This document shows positions 63,621 to 64,000 of a stretch of 64,000 nt of DNA, in pieces. The stretch spans positions 9,486,001 to 9,550,000 of the forward strand of contig NC_091050.1 in NCBI RefSeq assembly GCF_963966145.1, written 5' to 3'. Both the position numbers and the translations under genes were made by a program. Origin of the DNA: Tenebrio molitor. Its lineage: Eukaryota > Arthropoda > Insecta > Coleoptera > Tenebrionidae. The stretch's first letter is position 1. Every line of letters starts with the position of its first letter. The notes under the pieces are model-generated. The model was not told where the DNA came from. It made no database searches and worked only from the letters and a program-made list of their open reading frames with translations.

Positions 63621-64000
63621 ATGAACCCCAAAGACAAAAATTTAATTTTGAAGAAATGTGCATCAACCAACGAATTAGGAATCCTCAATTCCACTAATTT
63701 AAATTTACGTGAAGCCAAATCGTACGCCGGGGCAATGGTCGACACAAAACTTTACGATTCGATGCCAAATCAACGATATCAGGTTGTGATGATGCTTGTT
63801 GGCATTTTTTAACGGTCTAACCAAAAATCGAATTGCAGAACACTAAAGAGAACTGTTTAGAGTTGTTCTGTAAAGATTATGACATACAAAGAATGGACAA
63901 GAACGCGATCGCAACGAAGGACGCAGTAACGGAGGAGGTGTATTACATAAACGAAGAGTTTTTAGTGCAGAAAGGGAAAGCGTACACGGCCAGTGACATC
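63621..64000 (+). CDS. Unidentified protein, 5' part only
   Basis: Two exons are visible: 63621-63782 and 63839 to the window edge, separated by a 56-bp GT-AG intron (CAG|GTTGTG to TTGCAG|AAC) in phase 0. The protein begins MNPKDKNLILKKCASTNELG and continues after the intron with NTKENCLELFCKDYDIQRMD, ending in KAYTASDI where the window stops. The composition is charged with no signal peptide or membrane segment, so it is probably intracellular. I do not recognise the family. The ATG at 63621 is the first in frame and has ATT upstream (CATTATG), a weak but acceptable context. The short intron matches the style of the neighbouring genes. The gene is incomplete because of the window boundary, not by mutation. 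Confidence 0.7.

Overview
The window looks like a piece of an AT-rich insect nuclear genome, most likely holometabolous and plausibly a beetle. The evidence is split genes with GT-AG introns, many of them only about 47-56 bp long, AATAAA poly(A) signals, protein families typical of insects, and a heavy load of short hAT-like and Tc1/mariner-like non-autonomous transposons. The species assignment is inference; nothing in the sequence fixes it.

Layout, left to right. Four protein-coding genes are supported, all on the + strand. (1) A five-exon tetraspanin of 240 aa (CDS 2475-4047, poly(A) signal 4586). (2) A BTB-BACK-PHR protein of 519 aa in seven coding exons (5822-9527) with a non-coding 5' exon ending at 5726. 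(3) A very large NFAT gene of the NFAT5/TonEBP type. Its first coding exon starts at 9952, about 320 bp past the poly(A) signal of the BTB gene. A tiny second exon lies at 27527, and the body of the gene (Rel-homology domain, IPT domain, long Ser/Asn/Met/Thr-rich tail) is at 54725-62128. Nine coding exons join in frame into 1,224 codons. (4) The 5' part of an unidentified gene (63621 to the window edge), with one 56-bp intron.

The two giant NFAT introns (17.5 and 27.1 kb) make up most of the window. They hold a set of small transposons whose ends can be read directly. One is a hAT MITE with a perfect 8-bp target duplication (15620-16184). Another is a second hAT-like element with a nested foldback (37156-37746). 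There are also several TA-flanked Tc1/mariner-like MITEs, an internally deleted transposase gene of the DUF4817 type, and a dead Tc1 transposase fragment still showing SPDLNPIE. Intron 2 also contains a probable alternative NFAT promoter and non-coding first exon (about 50399-50665), which would start translation at the in-frame ATG at 54736. On the opposite strand there is an isolated spectrin-repeat-like exon with good splice sites (43055-43207).

I saw no CRISPR array, convincing tRNA or rRNA gene, or bacterial-type operon. No clearly new molecular system is visible. The most useful leads are the antisense spectrin-like exon, the inferred dual-promoter structure of NFAT, and a recurring family of small dyad-symmetric foldbacks with CGAG/CTCG cores.
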